Origin: JBICHN01 sp043101845
GTDB taxonomy: Bacteria > Planctomycetota > Phycisphaerae > Phycisphaerales > UBA5793
Reading direction: 5' to 3'
Assembly (NCBI GenBank): GCA_043101845.1
Contig: JBICHN010000005.1
Location: 1 to 63,163 of the forward strand
Length of the DNA: 63,163 bases
Below the pieces are notes generated by a model. It was given only the letters and a program-made list of their open reading frames with translations. It did not search any database and was not told the DNA's origin. The position numbers and the translations under genes are program-made. Below, one piece after another: positions 9,101 through 18,511 of the stretch (the first letter of the stretch is position 1; every line of letters starts with the position of its first letter).

Positions 9101-10753
9101 ATGGCCAACGAAACGAAAAAGGCCGTGGAGACGCCCCCGCTCACGCTCGAACCGCTCAACGGCGCGACGCGGACGCCGCTCGTCTTTCCCACCGGTCGCG
9201 AATACGCGGTCGGCCGGTCGAGCGAGTGCGACGCGGTCATCGCGAACCCGAGCGTCTCGCGTCGTCACGCGCTCTTTACCCGTCGCGGCGACCAGTGGCT
9301 TCTGACCGATCTCGGCAGCCGGCACGGCGTCTTTCTGAACGATGCGCGTCTCGGCGCGAACGACTCGGCGCCGATCGGCGAAGGCGATGTCATCGCGATC
9401 GGCCCCTGCTCGTTCCGCGCTTCGCTCGGCCCCCGTCGCACACTGCAGGCGCACATCATGGACGACCTGCACGCGACGACGCAGCGCGTCGAGCCGGCGA
9501 CGCCGAGCGACCTCGGCCTTCTTGCGAGCCAGCGCCTCGAACTGCTCTTCGAATATGTCTCGACCATCACGCGGGCGACCGACGAGCGGGCGCTCGCCGA
9601 ATCGCTCGTCCGGGTCGCCACCGAAGGCGCCGGATTTCCGCGCGCCGCGTTCGTCCGGCCGCGCGGCGATGGTGATCTCGTCGAAATCATCGCCCTTCGA
9701 TCGAACAAGCCGAGCGATCGACCCGAGTCGATGCGGTTCAGTCGTTCGCTCCTGCTCGAAGCGTCGAAGGGTGAACTCGCCCGCCTTACCGCGAACCCCG
9801 ACTTCGCCACCGGCCAGAGCATTCACGAACTCGGCATCCGCGAAGCGATCTGTGCGCCCATTCGCCTCGGTCCGTCGATCGTCGGCTATCTCTACACCGA
9901 CGCGCGACACATGGAGCCCGACGCCGCGCCCGACGCGAGCGCCTTCGTCGACGCGATCGCCCGACTCGCGAGCGTGGCGCTCGCTTCGATGAAGCGCCAG
10001 GAAGCCGAGCGACGCTGGGACCAGCTCAAGAGTGATCTCGACGCCGCGCGTCGCGTGCAGGAACTCGTCACCCCGGAACTCAGCGGAGTGGTCGGTCCCG
10101 TCGAGTACGCGGTGCGCATCCGGCCGGGCCGCTTCGTCGCCGGTGACCTTTTCGACATCGTGCCGATCGACGACAATCGCACGCTCGTTACGCTCGGCGA
10201 TGTCGCGGGCAAGGGCGTCTCGGCCGGCATCGTCATGGGGATGGCGCAGAGCTTTCTCCGCGCCGCGATCCGGCCCGATCTCGACCTCGCGGCGCTCGTG
10301 AGCGAACTGAACGCCTATCTGGCGCCGCGACTGAGCGGGCGCTTCGTCACGATGTGGGTCGGCGTCATCGATGCGGGTCGCGACGAACTTACCTTCGTCG
10401 ACGCCGGACACGGGCACTGGCTCATCGGACGGCCGCCACAACCGCCCGAGGTACGACGCGGAGATCTTCCCGTCGGAGTCGATGTCGATTATCGCTTCCA
10501 CGCCCACTCGCGATCGTTTTCGATCGACGATCATCTCGTCCTCTTCAGCGACGGCGCGATCGAGCAGCGATCGCCGGGCGGCGACGCGTTCGAAATCTCG
10601 GGCGTCATGCGCGCGATCTCCGGTGACGCGACCGTCGAGGAGGAGGTCGCGGCGGTCTTTGCGGCGCTCCGAACCTACGCGGGGAAGGATCAGTTCGCCG
10701 ACGATGTCACCGTCGCGTCGATTCGTCGTCGTGGTGACCCCGCTTCTCGATGA
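9101..10753 (+). CDS. FHA-GAF-PP2C (RsbU/SpoIIE-type) serine phosphatase
   Basis: About 550 residues from ATG 9101; a TTG at 9062 would extend it by 13. Residues about 12-105 form an FHA phosphothreonine-binding domain (YAVGRSSECD, SVSRRHALF, DLGSRHGVFLN). A GAF-like region follows (about 145-300), then a short coiled coil and a PPM/SpoIIE phosphatase domain with metal-binding motifs VAGDLFDI, GDVAGKGVSAG, FVDAGHG, LFSDGAIE and FADDVTV. Proteins of this type usually dephosphorylate anti-sigma-factor antagonists or other Ser/Thr phosphoproteins; no partner STAS, anti-sigma or kinase gene is adjacent. Its last 47 bases overlap the convergent hydrolase gene. Confidence 0.9.
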   Translation: MANETKKAVETPPLTLEPLNGATRTPLVFPTGREYAVGRSSECDAVIANPSVSRRHALFTRRGDQWLLTDLGSRHGVFLNDARLGANDSAPIGEGDVIAIGPCSFRASLGPRRTLQAHIMDDLHATTQRVEPATPSDLGLLASQRLELLFEYVSTITRATDERALAESLVRVATEGAGFPRAAFVRPRGDGDLVEIIALRSNKPSDRPESMRFSRSLLLEASKGELARLTANPDFATGQSIHELGIREAICAPIRLGPSIVGYLYTDARHMEPDAAPDASAFVDAIARLASVALASMKRQEAERRWDQLKSDLDAARRVQELVTPELSGVVGPVEYAVRIRPGRFVAGDLFDIVPIDDNRTLVTLGDVAGKGVSAGIVMGMAQSFLRAAIRPDLDLAALVSELNAYLAPRLSGRFVTMWVGVIDAGRDELTFVDAGHGHWLIGRPPQPPEVRRGDLPVGVDVDYRFHAHSRSFSIDDHLVLFSDGAIEQRSPGGDAFEISGVMRAISGDATVEEEVAAVFAALRTYAGKDQFADDVTVASIRRRGDPASR

Positions 10754-11666
10754 ATTCGAAGATCGCATCGCGCTGAGCGCTCTCGTCACGCACGAGATCG
10801 CCCAGAATCGAGGTGTGATTCGTCCCCTCGACCATCCGCGCCTCGACGAGCGCCCCGGCGTCACGCAGCGCCTGTTCCATCGCCAACGCCTGATCGCGCG
10901 CGACCTCCCACTGCTCCTCGTAGAGCAGCAGCGTCGGTGGCGCCGGCTTCTTCGCGTGCGCGATCGGCGACGCCGACTCGGCGTACTCCGGCGGGATCGC
11001 GGCGCCCGCCCGGGCGAGCGGGTCGTCCGACCGCGCGAGCTCCGTCTCCGTCAACTGCTCCGGCAGATACCGGGCGAGACTGCGCAGGTCGTACAGACCG
11101 CTGATCGCGACGACGCCGCGGATGACCGTCGTCGCGTCAAGGTCGTACTCCTCGAGCCATTCCGGATCGAGCGCGAGCAGCGATACGAGGTGCGCGCCCG
11201 CCGAATGACCCGAGACGAACATCGAGTCCCGACTGAATCCGTACTCATCCGCACGCTCATGGATCCAGTGAAACGCGGCGGCGACATCTTCGATATGCCC
11301 GGGATGCCGCACGCGCGGCGTGAGCCGGTAGTTTACGAGCGCCGTGGCAATGCCGCGTTCGGCGAAGCGTTGCGCCATCCAGGCGTACAGCCCCATGAGG
11401 TCATCCTTGCCGCCGAGCCGCCAGCCGCCGCCGTGCGCCCAGATGACGAGCGGGCGGCCTGCCATCCATGCGTGGTCGGCCGGCCGGTACAGATCGAGCG
11501 AGTGCCGCAGGGCGTCGCGCTCTTCGCCTTCGAGGTACCGTCGGTTGCGATAGCGCGTCACGCCGTCGTCGAGCGTCGTCACGCTCGACTCGAGCGGCGG
11601 GGGGAGCGGGTTCGCCTCGCGCCACGCCATGAGCCGCGTCACCATTTCCGCCGGGAGCTTCCGCAT
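10707..11666 (-). CDS. Alpha/beta hydrolase (carboxylesterase / BD-FAE-like)
   Basis: 319 residues. It has the oxyanion-hole motif WAHGGGW, the nucleophile elbow GHSAGAH, and a late catalytic His in GTNHTSI. This is the HSL/kynurenine-formamidase-like esterase group; the natural substrate cannot be read. No signal peptide, so probably cytoplasmic. It converges on and overlaps the phosphatase gene by 47 bp and is divergent from miaA (41 bp apart). Confidence 0.85.
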   Translation of the reverse strand: MRKLPAEMVTRLMAWREANPLPPPLESSVTTLDDGVTRYRNRRYLEGEERDALRHSLDLYRPADHAWMAGRPLVIWAHGGGWRLGGKDDLMGLYAWMAQRFAERGIATALVNYRLTPRVRHPGHIEDVAAAFHWIHERADEYGFSRDSMFVSGHSAGAHLVSLLALDPEWLEEYDLDATTVIRGVVAISGLYDLRSLARYLPEQLTETELARSDDPLARAGAAIPPEYAESASPIAHAKKPAPPTLLLYEEQWEVARDQALAMEQALRDAGALVEARMVEGTNHTSILGDLVRDESAQRDAIFEFIEKRGHHDDESTRR

Positions 11667-11707
11667 GATGCGATGCTAAGCGCGGCGCCGTACACTCTCA
11701 CGCCGTG

Positions 11708-12655
11708 ATGACGAATCGGCCCATCGTACTCATACTCGGCCCGACCGCGGGCGGAAAGACCGAGTTGTCGCTCGCGCTCGCCGAGCGTCTGCCCGACGGC
11801 GGCGGCGAAGTCATCGGCGCCGATTCGATGCAGATCTACCGCGGCATGGACATCGGCACCGCGAAACCCACCCAAGCCGAGCGCGCCCGGGCGCCGCATC
11901 ATCTCATCGACATCGTCGAGCCGAACGAGCCGTTCACCGTCGATGACTGGCTTCGACGCGCCGAGCGCACGATCGACGAGATCCGCGCGCGAGGTCGCTG
12001 GCCCATCGTCGTCGGGGGCACGAATCTCTACATCAAGGCGCTGCTCGAAGGGCTCTTCGAAGGGCCCGGCCCCGACCCCGAATTGCGCGAACGGCTCGCC
12101 GCGCAACCCCTCGCCGCGCTGCACGAACAACTCGTCGAGGTCGATCCGAAGGCGGCGGAGCGCATACATCCGAACGACCGCAAGCGCCTCATCCGCGCCC
12201 TCGAGGTCTACGAGCAGACGGGCCAGCCGATCAGCGAACTCCAGCGCCAGTGGTCCGCCGCCGGCGACCCGCGCCCGGACTCGGTTGTCGTCGGACTCGA
12301 CTGGGAAACCGAGGCGATCAATCGGCGCATCAACGCCCGCGTCAGGGCGATGGTCGAAGAGGGGCTCTTCGATGAAGTGGAGCGTCTCGCCGCCGCGAAC
12401 CGATTGGGAACGCAGGCGCGGGAGGCGCTCGGCTACAAGCAGGTCCTCGATCACCTCGCCGGCCGCTGTTCGCGCGACGAGGCGGTCGAGCGGATCAAGA
12501 TCGAGACGAGACGATTCGCTCGCAAGCAGAGGACCTGGCTCAAGCGCTTTCGATCGCACCCCCGCGCGATATGGTTCCCGGCCTCGTCGATGGACGAGCA
12601 AACCATTGCGAATAAGTCGCTTGCGTTCTGCGTGAAACAGGCCGCCGGCGAATGA
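11708..12655 (+). CDS. miaA: tRNA dimethylallyltransferase
   Basis: About 315 residues. Adds a dimethylallyl group to A37 of tRNAs reading UNN codons. The P-loop GPTAGGKTELS is at the N terminus, followed by GADSMQIYRGMDIGTAKPT, PHHLIDIVEP, VVGGTNLYIKALLEG and RARVRAMVEEGLFDEV as in MiaA. A GTG at 11705 directly precedes the ATG; the ATG is preferred. The short leader carries TACACT at 11691-11696 as a possible -10 box, so the transcript may have almost no 5' leader. miaB and hfq are not nearby. Confidence 0.95.
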   Translation: MTNRPIVLILGPTAGGKTELSLALAERLPDGGGEVIGADSMQIYRGMDIGTAKPTQAERARAPHHLIDIVEPNEPFTVDDWLRRAERTIDEIRARGRWPIVVGGTNLYIKALLEGLFEGPGPDPELRERLAAQPLAALHEQLVEVDPKAAERIHPNDRKRLIRALEVYEQTGQPISELQRQWSAAGDPRPDSVVVGLDWETEAINRRINARVRAMVEEGLFDEVERLAAANRLGTQAREALGYKQVLDHLAGRCSRDEAVERIKIETRRFARKQRTWLKRFRSHPRAIWFPASSMDEQTIANKSLAFCVKQAAGE

Positions 12656-12893
12656 GAAAAGCGGGGATTTGCCGCATTCCGATCGATTGCCGGTGAATGG
12701 TCGACCCCGGCGCGGCGAACAATAGAGCGCTTGACCACAGAATCGGTGGCGCTTAACAGACTGGCGAATCGGGGGAACGAGGCGCCTGAACACCGGCCCC
12801 CCCATTCAAAGAACAGGCGACCGTCAACCCGGCTGCCCGACTGCTCGGGCGAAGCGATTGCGACCCAGAGAATTCACGGCCCATTGAGGCGAT
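12656..12893. other. Intergenic region between miaA and topA
   Basis: 238 bp with no credible gene. A weak sigma-70-like promoter for topA is possible: TTGACC at 12732, 17-bp spacer, TAACAG. The topA ribosome binding site is the GAGG seven bases before its ATG. No terminator hairpin with a T tract was found after miaA. Confidence 0.35.
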
Positions 12894-15518
12894 ATGGCGA
12901 AGAAGACCACGAAGAAGAAATCGAAGACTCGATCGAAAGCCAAACGCGGCGGCGGCGGAAGCAACGGCTCCGTCGACGCGAAGGGCAAGCATCTGGTCAT
13001 CGTCGAATCGCCGAGCAAGGCGCGGAACATCAACCAGTACCTCGGCAAGGACTATGTCGTCCGCGCTTCGGTCGGTCATGTCCGTGACCTTCCGAGCCGC
13101 GCCCCGAAGGGATCGAAGCAACCGGTTCCCGGCGTCGACCTCGAGAACGACTTCGAGCCCACCTACGAGATCCTCACCGGAAAGAAGTCGACGATCACCG
13201 AATTAAAGCGTCTCGCGAAGCAGGCGGAAGATGTCTGGTTCGCGACCGACCTCGACCGCGAAGGCGAGGCGATCGCGTGGCACCTTGCGCAGGTGCTCAA
13301 TATTCCGGCGGACAAGGCGAAGCGCGTCGTGTTCAACGCGGTCACCCGAGCGGAGATTCAACGCGCCTTCCACAATCCGCATTCGATCGACGAAGGACGC
13401 GTAAACGCCCAGCAGGCGCGGCGGATCCTCGATCGAATCGTGGGATACCAGGTCTCGCCGCTGCTCTGGAAGAAAGTGGCGCGCGGGCTCAGCGCCGGAC
13501 GCGTGCAGTCCGTCGCCGTGCGTCTGGTGGTCGAGCGTGAACGCGAGATTCGCGCGTTCGTGCCCGACGAGTACTGGACGCTCACCGGTCGGTTCACGAC
13601 GAACCTGCAGGCGGCGCCGCGTCTCGCGAAGGCGTGGGTCGACTTCATGAGCGAGACCGATGCGAAGGGCAATACGCCGACGCTCAAGAAGCAGAACGCG
13701 TGGCTCGCCGATCACGAAGGACTCAAGGCCGATCTCTTCGAGGTCGACGGCCGCAAGATCAAACTTGAGAACGCGGACGCGGCGCAGGCGCTCGCCGAGC
13801 GCGCCGGCTTCGTCGTCCGCGACCGCGAAGTCACCGTGGACGACAAGGCGAAGGGACCGGCGCAGAACAAAGTTCGCCTCGTAGGCGACGCGGCGACCGA
13901 TCGGAAGTACACGATCCGCGCCATCGAGACGCGTCGAACGAAGAGCCGTCCCGCCCCGCCGTTCATCACCTCGACAATGCAGCAGGCCGCGTCCACGCGG
14001 CTCGGGTTCGGCGCCCAGCGAACCATGCGCGCCGCCCAGGCGCTGTACGAAGGTGTCGACCTTCCCGGGCGCGGCACCGTCGGTCTCATTACCTACATGC
14101 GCACCGACTCGACCCATCTCTCGGGCGAAGCGCTCAACATGGCGCGCGAGTACATCGGCTCGCGCTTCGGCGACGACTACCTCCCCGACAAGCCGAACTT
14201 CTATTCGAGTTCGAACAAGCAGGCGCAGGAAGCGCACGAAGCGATCCGGCCGACCGACCCGAGCATCCATCCCGACGATGTCGCGAAGTCGCTCCGTCCC
14301 GACCAGGCGAAGCTGTACCGCGTCATCTGGGAGCGCTTCGTCGCCTGCCAGATGACACCGGCTCAGTGGGATTCGACCGCGATCACGATCACCCCTGAGG
14401 ATGACGAAGCGCTCGTCTTCCGCGCCACCGGACGCAAGCTCGTCTTCGACGGCTTCTACAAGGTGACCGGCGTGCCCACGGCGTCGGACGAGCAGACGCT
14501 GCCGCAGGTCGAAGAGAAGCAGCCGCTCGCGCCGTTCGATCTCGAGCCGACGCAGAAGTTCACGAGCCCGCCGCCGCGCTACACCGAAGCGTCGCTCGTG
14601 AAGACCCTCGAAGAAGAGGGCATCGGTCGCCCGTCGACTTACGCGGCGATCATCCAGACGATTCAGGATCGCAAGTATGTCGAGCAGCGCGAGCGTCGCT
14701 TCTGGGCCACCGATCTCGGCGAGGTCGTGACCGACAAGCTCATCGAGGCGTTCCCGAACATTCTCAATGTCGGTTACACCCGCGAAATGGAGAGCGAACT
14801 CGACCGCGTCGAGTCCCGCGAGATGGAGTGGACCGAAGTCCTTCACGAGTTCTACGGCCCCTTCCGTTCACGGCTCGATCGCGCGCACGAAGAACTCACG
14901 CATGCGAAAGCGGAGACGCAGCCGGCGCCCTACAAGTGCGAGAAGTGCGGCGCCGCGACGGTTTACCGCTTCGGCAAGAACGGCCGCTTTCTCAGTTGCT
15001 CGCGCTACCCGGACTGCGACTACGCGAGCCCGATCGACCGCGAAGGCAAGCCGGTCGAAGAGGAAGTCGTCGATGTCGCGTGCCCGAAGTGCAGCAGCCC
15101 GATGACGAAGCGCACCGGGCGTTTCGGCCCGTTCCTCGGTTGCCAGCGCTATCCGGAATGCGACGGCATCCTGAAGCTCGACAAGAAGGGTCGCCCCGTC
15201 GCGCCGACGCCTCCGCCGCTTGAGACCGATCTGCCCTGTCCGAAGTGCGAAGCCCCGCTCAATCTTCGCAGCGGCGCCCGCGGGCCCTGGCTGAGCTGCT
15301 CGACCTTCCCGAAATGCCGCGGGCGCGGCGCCTGGACGAAGCTCGACGAGCCCACGCAGAAGAAGTGGGAGAAAGCCCTCGCCGAACACGAGCGCCAGCA
15401 TCCGATCCCGGTCATCCGCGACCTCGACGGGAACGCGCTCACCGACGAGCGCGGCCGCCCGATCGAACGGGAGTCGAACGAGTCCGACGACGACTCTCGC
15501 GCGTCCGACGCCGCCTGA
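12894..15518 (+). CDS. topA: DNA topoisomerase I
   Basis: 874 residues, type IA topoisomerase relaxing negative supercoils. A Lys/Arg-rich N-terminal tail (residues 1-28) precedes the TOPRIM domain (LVIVESPSKARNI, ATDLDREGEAIAW with the DxD metal ligands). The catalytic tyrosine lies in ITYMRTDSTHLS at about residue 401. The C terminus has three Cys4 zinc ribbons beginning near residue 681 (CEKCG, CPKCSS, CPKCEA, each closed by a C-x-YP-x-C type pair). Length is typical. The ATG is preceded by GAGG at good spacing. Confidence 0.97.
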   Translation: MAKKTTKKKSKTRSKAKRGGGGSNGSVDAKGKHLVIVESPSKARNINQYLGKDYVVRASVGHVRDLPSRAPKGSKQPVPGVDLENDFEPTYEILTGKKSTITELKRLAKQAEDVWFATDLDREGEAIAWHLAQVLNIPADKAKRVVFNAVTRAEIQRAFHNPHSIDEGRVNAQQARRILDRIVGYQVSPLLWKKVARGLSAGRVQSVAVRLVVEREREIRAFVPDEYWTLTGRFTTNLQAAPRLAKAWVDFMSETDAKGNTPTLKKQNAWLADHEGLKADLFEVDGRKIKLENADAAQALAERAGFVVRDREVTVDDKAKGPAQNKVRLVGDAATDRKYTIRAIETRRTKSRPAPPFITSTMQQAASTRLGFGAQRTMRAAQALYEGVDLPGRGTVGLITYMRTDSTHLSGEALNMAREYIGSRFGDDYLPDKPNFYSSSNKQAQEAHEAIRPTDPSIHPDDVAKSLRPDQAKLYRVIWERFVACQMTPAQWDSTAITITPEDDEALVFRATGRKLVFDGFYKVTGVPTASDEQTLPQVEEKQPLAPFDLEPTQKFTSPPPRYTEASLVKTLEEEGIGRPSTYAAIIQTIQDRKYVEQRERRFWATDLGEVVTDKLIEAFPNILNVGYTREMESELDRVESREMEWTEVLHEFYGPFRSRLDRAHEELTHAKAETQPAPYKCEKCGAATVYRFGKNGRFLSCSRYPDCDYASPIDREGKPVEEEVVDVACPKCSSPMTKRTGRFGPFLGCQRYPECDGILKLDKKGRPVAPTPPPLETDLPCPKCEAPLNLRSGARGPWLSCSTFPKCRGRGAWTKLDEPTQKKWEKALAEHERQHPIPVIRDLDGNALTDERGRPIERESNESDDDSRASDAA

Positions 15519-15643
15519 ACCGCTCACCTCCCTCTCGGATGTTGACGATTCTCCACGCCGCGGCCGGTCCGCCCGCGCGATTTGTTGCGATTTGACCACA
15601 CCGGCTTCAGTCGCGCCCGCCCCGCGTCGATATCGGGCGAGCG

Positions 15644-16372
15644 ATGTTGCCCGAAGGCGACAACCCGACCGCCCCTGAACCGGACACCGGCGAGACGACG
15701 CCCTACGCCCCGCTGCGGCACCTCCAGATGGCGTTGCGTCAGATCGAAGCGGAACTCGAGGCCGATGATCATCTCTGCGATCGCCTCGATCGCCTGCGAC
15801 CCGAGGTCGCGCGGCTCGTGAGCCTCATCGAAGAGGTCCGCGACCCCACGCGAAACGAGCGCGAGGTCCGTCCCACCTACGCCTGCGTCGCACAGTGGAT
15901 TCGACTTCACCTCATCCCGGTCGCGAAGGCGCACGGCGTCGATCTCGTGTTCGAGATGGACTCGTGGCTCGACCTCCTGCCGCCGCCCGGACTGCTCGGC
16001 GCGCTGCTCGAACGCGTTCGCGTCGCGCTCGCGGCCGACTACGGCGACGCGCGTCTCGAACTCAAGATTCACCAGCGACACGGGTTGGTCGTCATCGAAC
16101 TCCTCGAAACGAGCGGCGAAGCCGTATGCGCCATGCTCCAGCAGGAGGCCTGTCCGATCACGCCGCGACCGGACGGCGGCGCGCGGGCGCCGCTCTGGTT
16201 GCGACTCGCCCAGTCGCTCGGCGGCACGGTGACCTGGCGGCGCCATAACGGGCAGACCGGCCTGCACATCAGTTATCCGGTCGACCTCGAAGACGAACAC
16301 GACCCGACTCGACACGCGGTGGCGAACTCCACGCCGCCGCGCATCGGCCCCGACCGGCGCCGCGCCGGCTGA
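15644..16372 (+). CDS. Degenerate histidine-kinase-like protein (lacks phosphoacceptor and ATP-site motifs)
   Basis: 242 residues, apparently cytoplasmic. Residues about 22-70 are predicted helical and resemble the second helix of a kinase dimerisation domain, but no His-Glu/Asp H-box is present. Residues about 100-220 have the outline of a HATPase_c domain (PPGLLGALLERVRVALAADY where the N-box would be; LAQSLGGTVTWRRHNGQTG near the end), yet the N-box Asn, the DxGxG loop and the GxG lid are absent. It lies 41 bp before an NtrC-type regulator in the same direction. I infer a pseudokinase partner for that regulator; an unrelated fold cannot be excluded without structure prediction. Confidence 0.6.
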   Translation: MLPEGDNPTAPEPDTGETTPYAPLRHLQMALRQIEAELEADDHLCDRLDRLRPEVARLVSLIEEVRDPTRNEREVRPTYACVAQWIRLHLIPVAKAHGVDLVFEMDSWLDLLPPPGLLGALLERVRVALAADYGDARLELKIHQRHGLVVIELLETSGEAVCAMLQQEACPITPRPDGGARAPLWLRLAQSLGGTVTWRRHNGQTGLHISYPVDLEDEHDPTRHAVANSTPPRIGPDRRRAG

Positions 16373-16413
16373 CCGCACGAACGAACGGACGACCCACGGA
16401 GGATCCATCCGAC

Positions 16414-17850
16414 ATGACGCGTGTGCTCATCGTCGATCCCGACCCCGTCATCTGCGAGACGCTCTCACAGACGCTGCGTGACCACGGATACGACACCGCG
16501 ACCGCGGTAAACGCGTCCGAAGCGCTCGAAGCCCTCGCCGCGGGCGAGCGCGGCGGCGCGAGCCGTCGGCCGAACCCGTTCGGCGTGATCATCACCGACC
16601 TTAATCCGCCCGACGCGAGCGGCGACGACTTTCTCCGCGAACTCCGCGAGGCGCATCCCGACCTCGTCGTCGTCGTCATCACCGCGTACGGCACGATCGA
16701 GTCCGCCGTCGCTGCGATCAAGCACGGCGCGTTCGATTACCTCACCCACCCGATCGTCGAAGAGGAACTCATAGCGCTCGTCGAACGAGCCGCGAACCAC
16801 GGCGCGCTCATCGCGCAGAACGATCGGCTCAAACGCGAACTCGACGACCGGTACGGGCTCGACAACATCGTCGGCCGCGATCCGCGCATGCAGCGCATCT
16901 ACGACCTCATCGAGGCCGTCGCTCCGGCGCCGACGACCGTGCTCATGAACGGGGAATCGGGCACGGGCAAGTCGCTCATCGCCCGCGCGATTCATCAGCG
17001 GTCGTCCGTCAGCGACGGGCCCTTCGTTGAAATCTCCTGCGGCTCCATTCCCGACACGCTGCTCGAAAGCGAACTCTTCGGCCATGTCAAGGGCGCCTTC
17101 ACCGGCGCGCACGCGGACAAGGTCGGGAAGTTCCTCGCGGCCGACGGCGGAACCATCTTCCTCGACGAGATCAACTCGGCCTCGCCCGGCATGCAGCTCA
17201 AACTGCTCCGTGTCCTGCAGGAGCGCAAGTTCGAGCCCGTCGGCTCGACCGAGACCGTGAGCGTGAATGTTCGCGTTATTCTCGCAAGCAACCAGCGTCT
17301 CGAGGCACTCGTCGAAGAGGGGCGATTCCGCCAGGATCTCTACTTCCGCATCAATGTGCTCGCGATCGAGCTGCCGCCGCTCCGCGATCGCGCCGGCGAC
17401 ATTCCGCTCCTCGCCGACGCGTTTCTCCAACGCTACGCGGAGAAACTCGACCGGCGCATCGCCGGGTTCAGCGACGACGCGACCGCAGCGCTCGTAGGCT
17501 ACCACTACCCCGGCAATGTGCGCGAGCTCGAGAACATCATCGAGCGCGCCGCCGTATTGTGCCGCCGCGGCATGATCGGCGTCGAAGATCTCCCGCCGCA
17601 GGTCGTCGATCCGAACCACGACCGACTCACGCTGCGCCTCGCCGGCGCCGGAGTCGACGAGGATGATCTCTGGGACGGCGAGCCGCTCTCCGAAGCCATG
17701 GATCGACAGGAGCGCCGCATTCTCCTGCTCGCCCTCGAGGAGCATGAGTGGAACCGTCAGCGCACGAGCGAGGCGCTCGGCATCAACCGCACCACGCTCT
17801 ACAAGAAGATGAAGCAGCACGGGCTCGATCAACTGCCGCAGGCCGGCTGA
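16414..17850 (+). CDS. Sigma-54-dependent NtrC-family response regulator with atypical receiver domain
   Basis: 478 residues: receiver (1-125), AAA+ activator (about 148-380), Fis-type HTH (about 435-472, ending NRTTLYKKMKQHGL). The AAA+ domain has Walker A GESGTGKS (180-187), the sigma-54-contact loop GAFTGA (227-232) and Walker B GTIFLDEI, so it should activate sigma-54 promoters. In the receiver, Asp62 remains, but the N-terminal acidic pair reads DPD (Pro9 at the second position) and the conserved Lys is His112 (YLTHP), so phosphorylation control may be weakened or lost. It is probably co-transcribed with the kinase-like gene; GGAGGAT precedes the ATG. Confidence 0.93.
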   Translation: MTRVLIVDPDPVICETLSQTLRDHGYDTATAVNASEALEALAAGERGGASRRPNPFGVIITDLNPPDASGDDFLRELREAHPDLVVVVITAYGTIESAVAAIKHGAFDYLTHPIVEEELIALVERAANHGALIAQNDRLKRELDDRYGLDNIVGRDPRMQRIYDLIEAVAPAPTTVLMNGESGTGKSLIARAIHQRSSVSDGPFVEISCGSIPDTLLESELFGHVKGAFTGAHADKVGKFLAADGGTIFLDEINSASPGMQLKLLRVLQERKFEPVGSTETVSVNVRVILASNQRLEALVEEGRFRQDLYFRINVLAIELPPLRDRAGDIPLLADAFLQRYAEKLDRRIAGFSDDATAALVGYHYPGNVRELENIIERAAVLCRRGMIGVEDLPPQVVDPNHDRLTLRLAGAGVDEDDLWDGEPLSEAMDRQERRILLLALEEHEWNRQRTSEALGINRTTLYKKMKQHGLDQLPQAG

Positions 17851-17868
17851 TCGCAACGCCGGATCGAT

Positions 17869-17988
17869 TCAGAGCCATACGACCAGCGCGACGCCGATTA
17901 CGACGATGAGCGTGAGCACGATGAACCCGATGATCGCGTGATGAACGAATCGATACGCCTCCGGAAACACTTGATCGACCGGCGGCAC
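17869..17988 (-). CDS. Possible 39-residue single-pass membrane peptide
   Basis: Reading on the minus strand from a GTG at 17988, preceded by GGAG ten bases upstream, gives a short peptide with a C-terminal hydrophobic helix (IIGFIVLTLIVVIGVALVVW). The open frame extends upstream into yjbQ but lacks an ATG, so the start is uncertain and could lie further upstream at a TTG inside yjbQ. It is the last member of the minus-strand group behind yjbQ. No function can be assigned. Confidence 0.4.
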   Translation of the reverse strand: MPPVDQVFPEAYRFVHHAIIGFIVLTLIVVIGVALVVWL

Positions 17989-18100
17989 ATCGTGTACGCT
18001 CCGCGCAGACTTCGACGGTCCGGACTCGGCGCGATCAAGATCGAGATCCGGATGCGTCTCGTCTCTGTCGGATTGTCGCCGCGCGTCGTCGTCGATGGCG

Positions 18101-18511
18101 TCAGTCCCCCACTCGCACGAGAATCTTTCGCGCGCCGGCCCGGCGTCGATGCTCCCAGAGATAAATCCCCTGCCAGGTTCCAAGCCCGAGACGCCCGCCG
18201 ACGATCGGGATCGAAAGCGTCGTCGAGGTAAGCGCCGCCTTGATGTGAGCCGGCATGTCGTCGGGCCCCTCGGCGGTGTGCTCGTAAAGAGAATCACCTT
18301 CCGGTACGAGACGATTGAGCCAGCGCTCGAGGTCACTCCGCGCGGAAGGATCGGCGTTCTCCTGAATCGTCAGGCTCGCCGAGGTGTGGCGGATGAACGC
18401 GACGCACAACCCGTCACGCTGACCCGACGCGGCGACGACGCGGGCGATCTCGTCCGTGATTTCGTGCAGTCCCTGACGACCGGCGTGAACGGAGATCTCG
18501 GTGACGCTCAT
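18101..18511 (-). CDS. yjbQ: YjbQ / UPF0047 family protein
   Basis: 136 residues, a complete member of the YjbQ family. Recognisable segments are FIRHTSASLTIQENADP, the metal-site-like sequence DDMPAHIKAALTS and LGTWQGIYLWEHR near the C terminus. Family members have weak thiamine-phosphate-synthase activity in vitro; the physiological role is unsettled. The ATG overlaps the stop of the ComEA-like gene by four bases, pointing to translational coupling. Confidence 0.9.
   Translation of the reverse strand: MSVTEISVHAGRQGLHEITDEIARVVAASGQRDGLCVAFIRHTSASLTIQENADPSARSDLERWLNRLVPEGDSLYEHTAEGPDDMPAHIKAALTSTTLSIPIVGGRLGLGTWQGIYLWEHRRRAGARKILVRVGD

Noticed and set aside
7206..9101. A 631-residue frame on the minus strand opposite nuoN
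   Set aside because: Highly charged shadow of a membrane protein gene with unmistakable NuoN motifs.
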